Shown here piece by piece: positions 26,377 to 34,729 of a stretch of 64,000 bases of DNA. Each line of letters starts with the position of its first letter. The stretch's first letter is position 1. Source of the stretch: Candidatus Microsaccharimonas sossegonensis (lineage in GTDB: Bacteria; Patescibacteriota; Saccharimonadia; Saccharimonadales; Saccharimonadaceae); NCBI GenBank assembly GCA_004100325.1, contig SCKX01000001.1:727453-791452 (forward strand), written 5' to 3'. Both the position numbers and the translations under genes were made by a program. A model generated the notes under the pieces. The model ran no database searches, was not told the origin of the DNA, and saw only the letters and a program-made list of their open reading frames with translations.

Positions 26377-27054
26377 ATGAAAATACTGCTTGTTGAGGAT
26401 AATCAGCGACTGGCGGAAAGAATTTCTTACCACCTAAGAAAAATGTATGTGGTTGATGTCGTCGAAAATGGAGAAGATGCACTCGAAAAAATTAAACTTA
26501 TTGAATATGGGGTGATCCTTTTAGATCTAGGATTGCCTTGAATGTCAGGCCTTGAGGTCTGCGAAAAAATGCGTTCATTACACGTCAACGTCCCTATCGT
26601 TGTCTTGACAGGAAATGCAGAAATTATCGATAAAGTGAGCTTATTAAATGCAGGCGCAGACGACTACGTCACCAAACCTTTCAACACTGAAGAATTACGG
26701 GCTAGAATTGCAGCAGCAGGTCGTCGGCAGGTTAGAAATCACATTCGATCAATCATCAAATATCGTGATCTAAAAATAGATATTGACACACATAAAGTCT
26801 CAAGATTAGGCATTGATATTAAACTGAGACGCAAAGAATTTGATATCTTAGAATATTTAATTATACATCAAGGCAGAATTATGACTCGCGACATGATTAT
26901 GAACCATGTTTGGAGTTCACACACGAACAGTTGGACCAGCACTGTAGATGTTCATATAAAACATTTAAGAGATAAGATTGATAAACCGTTTGAAAAACAA
27001 TATATCAAAACAGCCTATGGATTAGGCTATAAAGTTGATGAAGAAATTATATGA
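26377..27054 (+). pseudogene. OmpR-type response regulator interrupted by an in-frame TGA
   Basis: Read through the TGA at 26539-26541 (codon 55), this is a normal 225-residue OmpR/PhoB regulator: receiver with Glu7-Asp8, phosphoacceptor Asp50 (LLDLGLP), Thr78 and Lys100 (VTKPF), then a winged-helix DNA-binding domain (LRRKEFDILEYL, DVHIKHLRDKI, TAYGLGYKV). The stop falls in the conserved loop right after Asp50, where DLxLPGxxG is usual, so GGA to TGA is the simplest change. An ATG directly follows the stop (TGAATG) and could allow re-initiation, producing a regulator that lacks Asp50. The gene overlaps the histidine kinase by 4 bases. Both are distinctly AT-rich beside their neighbours, which suggests horizontal gain. 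Confidence 0.85.
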
Positions 27055-28460
27055 ATGCAAAAAAATTCATACGTTATTGTAAAAACAAACTGCCCTTCAC
27101 AGCAAAAGGATACCCATTAAGGTCAACTGAACAGATGACACGCATTATTCTGTTTGGATCATTTGCTGTGAACCTTTTAATCTTGTTGTTATTACTATTT
27201 AGCTGGATTGCGCTTGATCATCAGTACCTCGTAAAACGTATTCTTGTATCGCTTGGAGTATTAGTTTTTTTAACTATCATAGCTTTTTTTGTTTACAAAC
27301 AAAGACCCCAGTTAGGAGCATGGTTACTTGTCATTTTATACGCTTGCGTTGGCATGCTCATATTACATGCTTGGGGTATTAATGCACCTATAGGCATTCT
27401 TGTTCTTGGATTTGTAATATTCCTTGCAAGTGCCACGTTAGGTCCAAAACACATATTCTTTGTGACATTTGGCATAATCGCCCTACTCTCTATCCTACAA
27501 TACTTCAATATAGTTGGCATGAGCCAACCGTATAACACAATTTTAGATAAAGACTCTACCTATGGTGATGTGTTGGGTTATTCTATCATTTTCATCATTT
27601 TTGCAGTAATCTCATGGTTGTCTGGAACAAGAATGGAAATGGCACTTCAAAGAGCAGTCAATGCAGAAGAGGCACTTCAAAAAGAAAGGGATGTTTTAGC
27701 AAAACGTGTCGAAGCACAAACCAAACGTATCATTGAGTCTCAGCAAAAAGAGCTCAAACAATTGTATAAATTTGCTGAACTTGGTCAGCTGACCACTATT
27801 ATCCTGCATGAGCTTGCAAATTATTTAAGTGTGCTGACGCTGGATATTGAAGACCTAAAAGAACGGCATGAAAACTCTGTCGCGATCAAACATGCAAAAG
27901 AAAGTATATTCTATATTGACACAATCATTGATCAAGTACGCAATCAAATTAAAGATAGTGACGACACTAAAAGATTTGATGCCCTCATCACTACGAAGGA
28001 TGCTATCGTACAATTAAGAAAAAGATTACCTGAAACACATATCAAATTGTTTATCGAAGATACTAAACAGCAAAAGTATTATATTTATGGTGATCCTTTA
28101 CGGTTATGTCAAGCGATTACCATTCTGGTGACAAATGCCGCCCAGGCAAATAAACATCCACATTCTGAAATTTTTGTAGATGTAAGCTCAAATACATCAT
28201 CAATCAGAATATCCGTCAAAGACTTTGGGGCCGGTATAGGTGAAGATGCACGGCGCAGTATCTTTCAGCCACAAAAAAGCAAAAAAGGATCAGGCTTAGG
28301 GATTGGGCTGTATGTTACAAAACAAATCATTGATACTCATTTTAAAGGCAGGATTTGGCTCAGTCCGGCAACCGAATATACCGAATTTAATATAGAATTA
28401 CCTAAGGTTAGAACAACTCATGTCCGCAATTCCTATGTCGTGCCAACATCTCCTCCGTAG
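27051..28460 (+). CDS. Membrane sensor histidine kinase
   Basis: The 469-residue kinase has about six N-terminal membrane helices (residues 30-195) with almost no extracellular loop, a coiled-coil linker (205-240), and the dimerisation/phosphoacceptor region FAELGQLTTIILHELANYL with His253. The ATP-binding domain carries an N box (VTNAAQANK), G1 (KDFGAGIGEDA) and G2 (GSGLGIGLYVTKQI). All catalytic motifs are intact, in contrast to its interrupted partner regulator. The sensor resembles intramembrane-sensing kinases; the signal is unknown. Start ATG overlaps the regulator stop (ATGA). Confidence 0.9.
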   Translation: MNAKKFIRYCKNKLPFTAKGYPLRSTEQMTRIILFGSFAVNLLILLLLLFSWIALDHQYLVKRILVSLGVLVFLTIIAFFVYKQRPQLGAWLLVILYACVGMLILHAWGINAPIGILVLGFVIFLASATLGPKHIFFVTFGIIALLSILQYFNIVGMSQPYNTILDKDSTYGDVLGYSIIFIIFAVISWLSGTRMEMALQRAVNAEEALQKERDVLAKRVEAQTKRIIESQQKELKQLYKFAELGQLTTIILHELANYLSVLTLDIEDLKERHENSVAIKHAKESIFYIDTIIDQVRNQIKDSDDTKRFDALITTKDAIVQLRKRLPETHIKLFIEDTKQQKYYIYGDPLRLCQAITILVTNAAQANKHPHSEIFVDVSSNTSSIRISVKDFGAGIGEDARRSIFQPQKSKKGSGLGIGLYVTKQIIDTHFKGRIWLSPATEYTEFNIELPKVRTTHVRNSYVVPTSPP

Positions 28461-28528
28461 GCTGCTACTAGATGCAATGAAGATGAATTGTGTTGATAAT
28501 ATTTTTAAGAGTTCTGAATATTTGAATA

Positions 28529-28747
28529 TTATTTAGTGAAAGTATCCTTTGCTGCTTTTGCGATGTGGCTTGCTGCTTTTGCAAAGTCCTTAACTGGTTG
28601 AACGCGCTCTTCAATTATGCTGTGAATATGATTGATCTTTGCCACAACTTTGACTGCTACGATAATGAGTCCGATAAGAATAAGTGTTATAAGACTCATG
28701 CTGATAATGCCAATGATGTAATATGCGGTAGCGAGTCCTGAATCCAC
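28529..28747 (-). CDS. Small membrane protein, unknown
   Basis: The 72-residue protein has one long N-terminal membrane helix (about 8-34) and an amphipathic, Ala/Lys-rich C-terminal helix (VKDFAKAASHIAKAAKDTF). The layout is reminiscent of short DUF948-type proteins, but the match is weak. It has a plausible start (ATG at 28747, AAGGAGTAT just upstream) and sits alone between the histidine kinase and the methyltransferase. Confidence 0.6.
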   Translation of the reverse strand: MDSGLATAYYIIGIISMSLITLILIGLIIVAVKVVAKINHIHSIIEERVQPVKDFAKAASHIAKAAKDTFTK

Positions 28748-28847
28748 GATAATACTCCTTCAACTTTATAAGATTTACCTCTTTAGTATACTCTTTTTTT
28801 CAACTGACTCCAACATGACCTGCCTGTTTTGAAAAGTCATTGCACCT

Positions 28848-29567
28848 TTACCTATTAAATAGCTGAACCCATTGATCCAATTTCATCTCTGAAGGCTTGA
28901 TACCTTTTCGCAGTCCGATTTTTGCCTGTGGCGTTTTCGCAAAAAACTCGGGATCTGCAAAACAGCGTTCAATAAATGTGCGGTAGGATGCCATTTGATG
29001 TAAAGGAATAAACGGTTCTTCGCGTTTCTTGATTTCAATGAGTACCGTATCGACCGCTGGTGGTGGCGTATAATCAGACCGTTTTAATGGACGGCGGATA
29101 CGAACGCCAAATGTCGGGCCAATCATCATGCCGAGCGCACCGGTGAATCCATCATAATTTGGCAATAACTTATTCGCGAATTGCTTTTGTACAATCAGAT
29201 ACGCAGTACTGGGTGGGTTTTTGTCCTCGGTAATCTTATGAACAATCAGTGAACTTAGGTGAAAGGGGATGTTTGCAAAAATTTTGTAGCCGCCATTTGG
29301 CAGCTTCATTTCCAGGAAGTTACCGTCTTTAACCGTCACGTTTTCATAGCCACGCATATTTTTGCGGAGTTTTGCTGCAGCAATCGGTTCAAACTCAATC
29401 GCATAAACATGCAGCACCTTACTCGCGAGTGCGGCGGTAATTGCGCCGGTCCCAGCACCAATATCATAAACGATATCGCTTACTTTGAGATTAGTGTGAC
29501 CAATCAGTTCCCGAATAAAATCCTGGCCACGTAGGTTGTGTTGAGAATATGCAGTCAGACGTGCCAT
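28848..29567 (-). CDS. rRNA adenine N6-dimethyltransferase, Erm-like (KsgA/Erm family)
   Basis: These enzymes dimethylate adenines in rRNA: KsgA acts on 16S, Erm acts on 23S A2058 and gives macrolide resistance. The 239-residue protein has the substrate-side start YSQHNLRG, the SAM motif I VYDIGAGTGAIT, motif II AIEFEP, motif IV FANIPFHLSS, and a C-terminal helical domain. Length, the NIPF motif and the SQHNL start are closer to Erm than to KsgA, but I cannot exclude KsgA. TATAAT (29576-29581) ends 8 bases before the ATG, so it appears leaderless and not attenuator-controlled like classical inducible erm genes. Confidence 0.78.
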   Translation of the reverse strand: MARLTAYSQHNLRGQDFIRELIGHTNLKVSDIVYDIGAGTGAITAALASKVLHVYAIEFEPIAAAKLRKNMRGYENVTVKDGNFLEMKLPNGGYKIFANIPFHLSSLIVHKITEDKNPPSTAYLIVQKQFANKLLPNYDGFTGALGMMIGPTFGVRIRRPLKRSDYTPPPAVDTVLIEIKKREEPFIPLHQMASYRTFIERCFADPEFFAKTPQAKIGLRKGIKPSEMKLDQWVQLFNR

Positions 29568-29575
29568 ATCCGTCC

Positions 29576-29581
29576 ATTATA
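29576..29581 (-). promoter_or_regulatory. -10 box of the Erm-like gene (leaderless)
   Basis: TATAAT sits 8 bases before the ATG at 29567; no leader peptide or attenuator can fit in that transcript. Confidence 0.55.
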
Positions 29582-29611
29582 TAGTGCGAGCTATACATTG
29601 TATAGATAATT

Positions 29612-29630
29612 TATAATATTATGTTATAAT
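29612..29630 (+). promoter_or_regulatory. Tandem -10 boxes upstream of the small interrupted gene
   Basis: Two TATAAT boxes (29612-29617 and 29625-29630) lie about 40-55 bases before the ATG at 29671. This gene, unlike many in the window, also has a Shine-Dalgarno (GGAG, 5 bases before the ATG). Confidence 0.5.
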
Positions 29631-29670
29631 ATATAAAGCACACACGTGCACATAAGTGAATGGAGAAAGT

Positions 29671-30051
29671 ATGTCCGCTGTACGCAGCGCACACGTGCAA
29701 CTCGCGAACCACACCGCATTCAAGCAGATGATTGTCGGCACCGCTAGGGACCCAAGTATGTATCTGGGCTTCCGTGCAACGATGGTCATAGATGGTCAGA
29801 TAAGCCAGGGTTGGGAATTTGCTGACATCACCATCGGCAACAAGCCCGAAACCGGCGACAAAATCGCTATCGTCCTGTGACATTCCATCGATGAACAGAT
29901 CGGCACAGCCGAGTACACCTGTGTTTATACAGATAGGCACGGCAGCCGCATCGAGGTCGTACAGCGCATCATCACCCTGAATGATAGCGACGATCGAGAT
30001 GCGGGCATCGAGCGATTCGACAAGCTCATTCATCGTCCACTGCGTCGCTAG
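29671..30051 (+). pseudogene. Small GC-rich gene of unknown function with in-frame TGA
   Basis: A frame with promoter and Shine-Dalgarno runs 69 codons to a TGA at 29878-29880. The same frame then continues for 56 more codons to a TAG at 30049, with protein-like composition and the neighbours' style of third bases. If the TGA were a sense codon the protein would be 126 residues. I recognise no domain. A strong hairpin follows at 30065, consistent with a complete transcription unit ending there. Base composition is clearly more GC-rich than the flanks, which hints at foreign origin. An opposite-strand frame of 157 codons covers the same bases but lacks matching signals. Confidence 0.5.
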
Positions 30052-30064
30052 GTCCGCACCTGAG

Positions 30065-30117
30065 GGCGGAGGAGAGAGTAACACACTCGATCCTCCGCCT
30101 ACAGTGTGGACCTTTTC
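30065..30117 (+). terminator. Terminator after the small GC-rich gene
   Basis: A perfect 9-bp stem (GGCGGAGGA with TCCTCCGCC, 30065-30073 and 30091-30099) encloses a 17-base loop whose ends also pair (GAG/CTC). A short T-run (ccttttc) follows about 13 bases later. Confidence 0.55.
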
Positions 30118-30137
30118 AATTTTCGACCTTCCTCAGC

Positions 30138-30143
30138 TATAAT
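30138..30143 (+). promoter_or_regulatory. -10 box of the RNA methyltransferase gene
   Basis: TATAAT ends 11 bases before the ATG at 30155, giving a leader of about 4-5 bases with no Shine-Dalgarno. Confidence 0.5.
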
Positions 30144-30154
30144 AAGAACAATAC

Positions 30155-31453
30155 ATGAGTAAACGACCTTTCCCTGTCGTGTTAGTCACTCTCCAGAAAA
30201 TTGTTGGTGGCGGACAAACACTGGCGACCATGGACGATGGCCGCAAACTGTTTGTATGGGGTGGTTTACCAACCGAAGAAGTTGAAGTGCAATTGTTCCG
30301 CAAGAAAAATAGCTTTGCCGAAGGCTATGTTATTAACGTCTTGAAGCCCGCCAAGGACCGTATCGAAGCGCTCGACCAAGACAGTTATATCTCGACCAGC
30401 CCGTGGCAAATCATGGCATTCGCCAGCGAACAAAGGCACAAAGCCGAACTTATTAAAGAAGCCTTCGACCTTCACCACTTTAAACTTCCTAAGAAGATCG
30501 AAGTCTATAGCGATGATCACGAATACGGTTACCGTAACAAGATGGAATTTAGTTGGTACTGGGATAAAGCAGCTAACCAACTTGATTTGGCTTTTTACGG
30601 TCGCGGAACGCACAGTAAAATACCTGTTGCAGGCAGCCATCTAGCCATGGAGAGTATAAATAAAACCGCACTTGCGATGCGTGACTTATTACGTGCCCAT
30701 CACGCGACCGGCTTTTCATTAAAAACACTTCTTGTTCGTGCCAACCAAAAAGGTGACGTTGCGATGCAACTTTACGTCAAAAGCGAGTCATTTAAACCTT
30801 TCCGCGAGATCGATATTGCGGCGCTTGGCGTTAAAGGGTTTGAGGTGATTTACTCGAACCCAAAAAGTCCCGCCAGCGTTATCACCAAGCGCCTTCAAGC
30901 ATGGGGCTCTCTGTCACTCACTGACACAATTAACAACGTTCCCTTTAGTTACTTGGCGGAAAGCTTTTTTCAAATTAACCTGCCCGTTTATGAACAAGCA
31001 TTGATGGACATGCACAAATGGGTCGACCCAGCCAAACCGACGGTTGATTTGTATAGCGGTGTTGGAACTATTGGATTAACAATCGGTGCCGATGATTTGA
31101 CACTTGTTGAGATTAACGAAGCTGCCGTATGTGAAATGAAAGCAAACATTGAACGTTTAAAAATGAAGCATGCCCATGCCGTCCATGCACCGAGTGAAAA
31201 AGCACTCGACTTTATTTCTGGTAATGCAACCATCATCGTTGATCCACCCCGAGCCGGACTCGATAAAAGTGTGATTAACCGCTTGATTGAGGCTGCGCCG
31301 GCACGTATTATCTATTTGTCATGTAACCCGGTCACACAAGCTCGTGACATCGCACTACTGGCTGAAAGCTACTCAATCACCTCCCACCGTGGCTACAACT
31401 TCTTTCCGCGAACTCCTCATATCGAACACCTGGTTGTTCTCGACCTTACGTAA
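30155..31453 (+). CDS. RNA uracil-C5 methyltransferase (RlmD/RlmCD/TrmA family)
   Basis: These SAM enzymes methylate C5 of uridines in 23S rRNA or tRNA. The 432-residue protein has an N-terminal TRAM domain (residues about 5-65), a SAM-binding domain (VDLYSGVGTIGLTIG), the IIVDPPRAGLD motif, the catalytic YLSCNPVTQARDI with its nucleophilic Cys, and a C-terminal HIEHLVVL. The four cysteines that hold an iron-sulfur cluster in RlmD are absent: the equivalent segment reads ISTSPWQIMAF. So this is a cluster-less form. Target site cannot be told from sequence. It converges with yaaA, overlapping by 8 bases. Confidence 0.9.
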   Translation: MSKRPFPVVLVTLQKIVGGGQTLATMDDGRKLFVWGGLPTEEVEVQLFRKKNSFAEGYVINVLKPAKDRIEALDQDSYISTSPWQIMAFASEQRHKAELIKEAFDLHHFKLPKKIEVYSDDHEYGYRNKMEFSWYWDKAANQLDLAFYGRGTHSKIPVAGSHLAMESINKTALAMRDLLRAHHATGFSLKTLLVRANQKGDVAMQLYVKSESFKPFREIDIAALGVKGFEVIYSNPKSPASVITKRLQAWGSLSLTDTINNVPFSYLAESFFQINLPVYEQALMDMHKWVDPAKPTVDLYSGVGTIGLTIGADDLTLVEINEAAVCEMKANIERLKMKHAHAVHAPSEKALDFISGNATIIVDPPRAGLDKSVINRLIEAAPARIIYLSCNPVTQARDIALLAESYSITSHRGYNFFPRTPHIEHLVVLDLT

Positions 31454-32231
31454 GTCGAACACTCATCCCAATACCCTTGAATTCCTGGCAGACAAACACT
31501 GGTACTGTCGGCGTACTAAGTGTTTCATCGTAATGATAGCCAATTTCCGCAAAGTCTTTTAGTTTTAACTCATCCTCAATCCGTCTGGTGATCATCCAAT
31601 GTGCGAATGCCCCTCGTGCAATCTTGGCATGCACGACGATAAAAGCAGGTTGGCAAGTTTTCGGACTAATTGTTAAAAACTTTGGCGAAATAATTCGTGT
31701 CGGTGCGACAAAATCAGTGACAGTTTTGCCATATTCAACCGCAGTTAAGTCAATAATCGTGTCATTCTGAGGCAACATATCGACAACTGACCTTCCCCAG
31801 AACGCATAAAGATTTGCGTAGCGAGAGTCTGGTACTCGATATCCCATTTCGAAACGATACGGATAGATTCCATCAAATGGTTTTAAAATCCCATACAGTC
31901 CAGATATTATGCGTAGATGATCGTTTGCATACGCCCGGTCTTTATCATCCAGATTTGCGACTTGTAACCCACTGTAGATATCCCCGAGAAAACTTTCGAT
32001 GGCGGCGCGTTGGTGTTCCGATGTATCGCTCCAATTATCAATGAGTTCTTTTGTTGTACTCGCTAACTTTGGCGAAATTTTCATCACTTTTTCGATATCT
32101 TGACTTGATAACTTTTTAAGGTAACTCATCAGTTCTTTTGCTTTATCTAGCAGCACTGGCGGTGATAGAGGCTGCGTATTATGTGTCTTCGCTGGGCGCA
32201 TTGTCTTTGATGTATGAATCAGTATAATCAC
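31446..32231 (-). CDS. yaaA: YaaA/DUF328-family protein (peroxide stress response)
   Basis: YaaA limits free iron and damage during peroxide stress in E. coli; the fold is a helix-hairpin-helix DNA-binding type. The 261-residue protein shows the family marks LSPPVLLDKAKELM (usually SPAK), RIISGLYGILKPFDGIYPYRFEMG and HAKIARGAFAHWMI. It overlaps the upstream NUDIX gene by 4 bases (ATGA), forming a two-gene unit possibly devoted to oxidative damage (inference). Confidence 0.88.
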   Translation of the reverse strand: MIILIHTSKTMRPAKTHNTQPLSPPVLLDKAKELMSYLKKLSSQDIEKVMKISPKLASTTKELIDNWSDTSEHQRAAIESFLGDIYSGLQVANLDDKDRAYANDHLRIISGLYGILKPFDGIYPYRFEMGYRVPDSRYANLYAFWGRSVVDMLPQNDTIIDLTAVEYGKTVTDFVAPTRIISPKFLTISPKTCQPAFIVVHAKIARGAFAHWMITRRIEDELKLKDFAEIGYHYDETLSTPTVPVFVCQEFKGIGMSVRLT

Positions 32232-32677
32232 AGCAACTTATTGTCGAATGCGTATTCGATACCTTCTTTATAAAATGGTCGAAAGGTCTTTGTTTTTAAT
32301 AAATGATCTATTGGTACCCATTCATACTTCTCATGTTCCCAACTAATGACTACTTCCGGCGTATAGTCCAAATGGGCTATGTACAAGAAAAAAGAGACTG
32401 ATTTATTTTCATCTTTGTACGAACGAGTCTTCGTATAAGCGAGTGTCATTTCTTCCGGCTTCAAAACAATACCCGCTTCCTCCTCGGCTTCACGAATTGC
32501 GCCGATCATCTCGCTTTCACCATCAGCGATTTCAATCTGACCGCCCGGAAGATCTGGCGTATGGGATTTATCCGGTCGGGCTTTATAGTCGCCAATCGTT
32601 AAAACAAGTGCTTCATTTTTACCATTCACCACCACAGTTTTTGCGACTGACTCGATAATCACACCACTTTTCATCAT
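32228..32677 (-). CDS. NUDIX hydrolase
   Basis: NUDIX enzymes cleave nucleoside diphosphates linked to another group, often as house-cleaning of damaged nucleotides. The 149-residue protein has a Nudix box GGQIEIADGESEMIGAIREA continuing EEEAGI, with all catalytic glutamates of REUxEExGU present and a two-residue insertion near the front. Substrate unknown. It is the first gene of a unit with yaaA. Confidence 0.9.
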   Translation of the reverse strand: MMKSGVIIESVAKTVVVNGKNEALVLTIGDYKARPDKSHTPDLPGGQIEIADGESEMIGAIREAEEEAGIVLKPEEMTLAYTKTRSYKDENKSVSFFLYIAHLDYTPEVVISWEHEKYEWVPIDHLLKTKTFRPFYKEGIEYAFDNKLL

Positions 32678-32844
32678 TTTTTATACGTCATATTCTTTCA
32701 TTATACAAGACCTCATTAACTATGTAATTCACTATACTTTATATAGTACTTTATGCTATACTCAGGATACTAATAATTTACTCATTGACCATCGTCACAT
32801 GAAATGTGTGCGAATTGCGAAGTGAATCAAAAGGAGTCATATTT

Positions 32845-33375
32845 ATGTCAAATGTTTTAGTGGTGCTTTCAAGTGCTCGAAAGGCCAGAGTTGCTGATAA
32901 AATTTTCGAATACGTTAAGAAAGATCTGGAAGTACGTGACGGTGTTAGCATCGTGGTGGCAGACCTCAAAGAAGTCAACCTTCCTTTCTATGCGCACGAA
33001 CTATCACCTGCGTCACCAGACTACGTTCCAACTGACCCGGCGGTTATTGCATGGGGCAAGATGGTATAAGAAGCCGATGCAGTTGTATGGCTGACACCGG
33101 AATATAACCATTCCCTCAACGCAATTCAAAAAAATGCGATCGACTCTCTCAAGGCGGAATGGATCGGTAAGACATCAGTTGTGGTCGCTTACGGCTGGTC
33201 AGGAGGTTCTTTTTCAGTTGCGGCCCTCGACCACATTCTGCCTTACCTTGAGGCTGACTACAAACCACATGCAGCCCAGCTTACCTTTATGAAAGACATC
33301 AACCCGGACGGCACAGCAATTGACCAAGACGCTATCTCAACAAAGATCAAAACTGCAATTGACGAAATTGCCTAG
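32845..33375 (+). pseudogene. NAD(P)H-dependent FMN reductase-like flavodoxin-fold protein, interrupted by in-frame TAA
   Basis: The frame from the ATG at 32845 (AAGGAG Shine-Dalgarno 7 bases upstream) runs to a TAA at 33067-33069 and continues uninterrupted to a TAG at 33373. Across the break it reads as one flavin reductase: VVLSSARKARVADKI at the start, then AVVWLTPEYNHSLNAIQKNAID and VVVAYGWSGGS. The TAA replaces one residue before EADAVV, where Glu or Gln is usual (GAA or CAA to TAA). Intact length would be 176 residues. As it stands the first product would be only 74 residues, so the enzyme is probably inactive unless the stop is a sequencing error or is suppressed. Confidence 0.85.
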
Positions 33376-33511
33376 CTAAAACATCCTCCATTAAAATTGC
33401 CCGTCATCGGGGCTATTTTACTATTTTCTATATAGCGTCAACCTCTTGATTAATACCCCTACAAGCCGTATCATACGAGCATACACAGAAAAATATAAAT
33501 AGGATCCAAAC

Positions 33512-34675
33512 ATGAAAATTACCATCGTGGGTGGCGGCTTCGGCGGCGTGAAGGCAGCTTTAGAACTGTCAAAAGACAAGACCAATCACATCACGTTGAT
33601 TAGTGACAAGACCGACTTTCAGTACTACCCAGGTCTATATGGCACAGCAACGGGTAGAAGTCATCTACAATCTTGGGTCCCACTTGGGGAAATTTTTGCT
33701 GGACGTGATAATATCCTCGTTATTATTGATACGATTACAAAAATAAGTAAATCGACAAAATCACTGACTGGCGAATCTGGTGCCGTTTACACCTACACGA
33801 CACTCATCCTAGCACTTGGTTCGGTCACTACCTACTATGGCATCAAAGGTCTCGACCAATACGCCTATGGCATCAAGTCGGCTGAGGAAATTAAACGTCT
33901 AAAGCGTCACCTATTCGATGAGTTTTCACAGGCCGATCATTCTGACGGCAATTTTATTATAGTTGGTGCGGGTCCAACCGGAGTGGAATTGGCATCATCA
34001 CTAGGCACCTACCTTCGTAAATTAAAAATACACTATAATAAACATGAAGCTACGACGCATATAACACTGATTGAAGCCGCGTCACGCGTTCTTCCTCATA
34101 TGTCAGAAAAAACAAGTTTTATCGTAAAACAACGCCTTCAAAACCTTGGCGTTCATGTTGAACTAAATAAAAAGGTAGAAAAACAAACGATTGACACACT
34201 GATTGTCAGCGGCAAACCGATGAAAAGCCAAACGGTCATATGGACATCGGGAGTCGCAAATAATCCGTTTTTTGATGCAAACGCTGATCAATTTACTTTT
34301 TCAAAAAACCATAAAATCATTGTCGACGAATACCTGCGTGAAAGCGAACACGTCTACGTTATCGGTGATAATGCTTTCACCCCATTTAGTGGTTTGGCGC
34401 AAACCGCCCTTCGTGACGGTATATATGTCGCTCGACATTTGATGGGTTCAAAAAAGAAATATGTTGCCAAAATGCCACCCGTTGTCGTGCCAGTTGGTGA
34501 AAACTGGGCAGTCTTTGAGTATAAAAAGATTCGCTTCACTGGTGTGCCTGCCTCACTCATTCGCAGTGCTGCTGACTTTGTGGGCTATAGCGACTTGCTT
34601 CCGTTTGGACAAGCCCTTGGTGTCTGGCATGCCCAAAGAATTTATGAAGATGATTACTTTCCTACTGGAAAATGA
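33512..34675 (+). CDS. ndh: Type II NADH:quinone dehydrogenase (NDH-2)
   Basis: NDH-2 is a single-subunit, non-pumping enzyme that oxidises NADH and reduces membrane quinone. The 387-residue protein has an FAD-binding IVGGGFGGVKAA at its N-terminus, an NADH-binding IVGAGPTGVELASSLG around residue 150, and the C-terminal FAD motif YVIGDNAF followed by GLAQTALRDGIYVARHL. It faces the cyo operon convergently, 55 bases apart, and together they make a minimal aerobic chain. A GGATCC-type Shine-Dalgarno lies about 6 bases before the ATG. The stop is TGA. A sulfide:quinone reductase is a related alternative, but its catalytic cysteines are missing. Confidence 0.9.
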   Translation: MKITIVGGGFGGVKAALELSKDKTNHITLISDKTDFQYYPGLYGTATGRSHLQSWVPLGEIFAGRDNILVIIDTITKISKSTKSLTGESGAVYTYTTLILALGSVTTYYGIKGLDQYAYGIKSAEEIKRLKRHLFDEFSQADHSDGNFIIVGAGPTGVELASSLGTYLRKLKIHYNKHEATTHITLIEAASRVLPHMSEKTSFIVKQRLQNLGVHVELNKKVEKQTIDTLIVSGKPMKSQTVIWTSGVANNPFFDANADQFTFSKNHKIIVDEYLRESEHVYVIGDNAFTPFSGLAQTALRDGIYVARHLMGSKKKYVAKMPPVVVPVGENWAVFEYKKIRFTGVPASLIRSAADFVGYSDLLPFGQALGVWHAQRIYEDDYFPTGK

Positions 34676-34729
34676 CAACAGTAAAAAATATTTTTCGATG
34701 AGTATAAGTGAACCACCAAAAGGTTGCTT

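Noticed and set aside
26539-26541. UGA recoded as glycine, as in Gracilibacteria/Absconditabacteria
   Set aside because: TGA ends several intact genes here (ppa, NDH-2), and the other interrupted genes contain TAA and TAG, so a code change does not fit.
29611-30084. A 157-codon minus-strand gene
   Set aside because: It lies opposite the plus-strand frame that has promoter, Shine-Dalgarno and terminator; its own start has none of these and the translation resembles no protein family.
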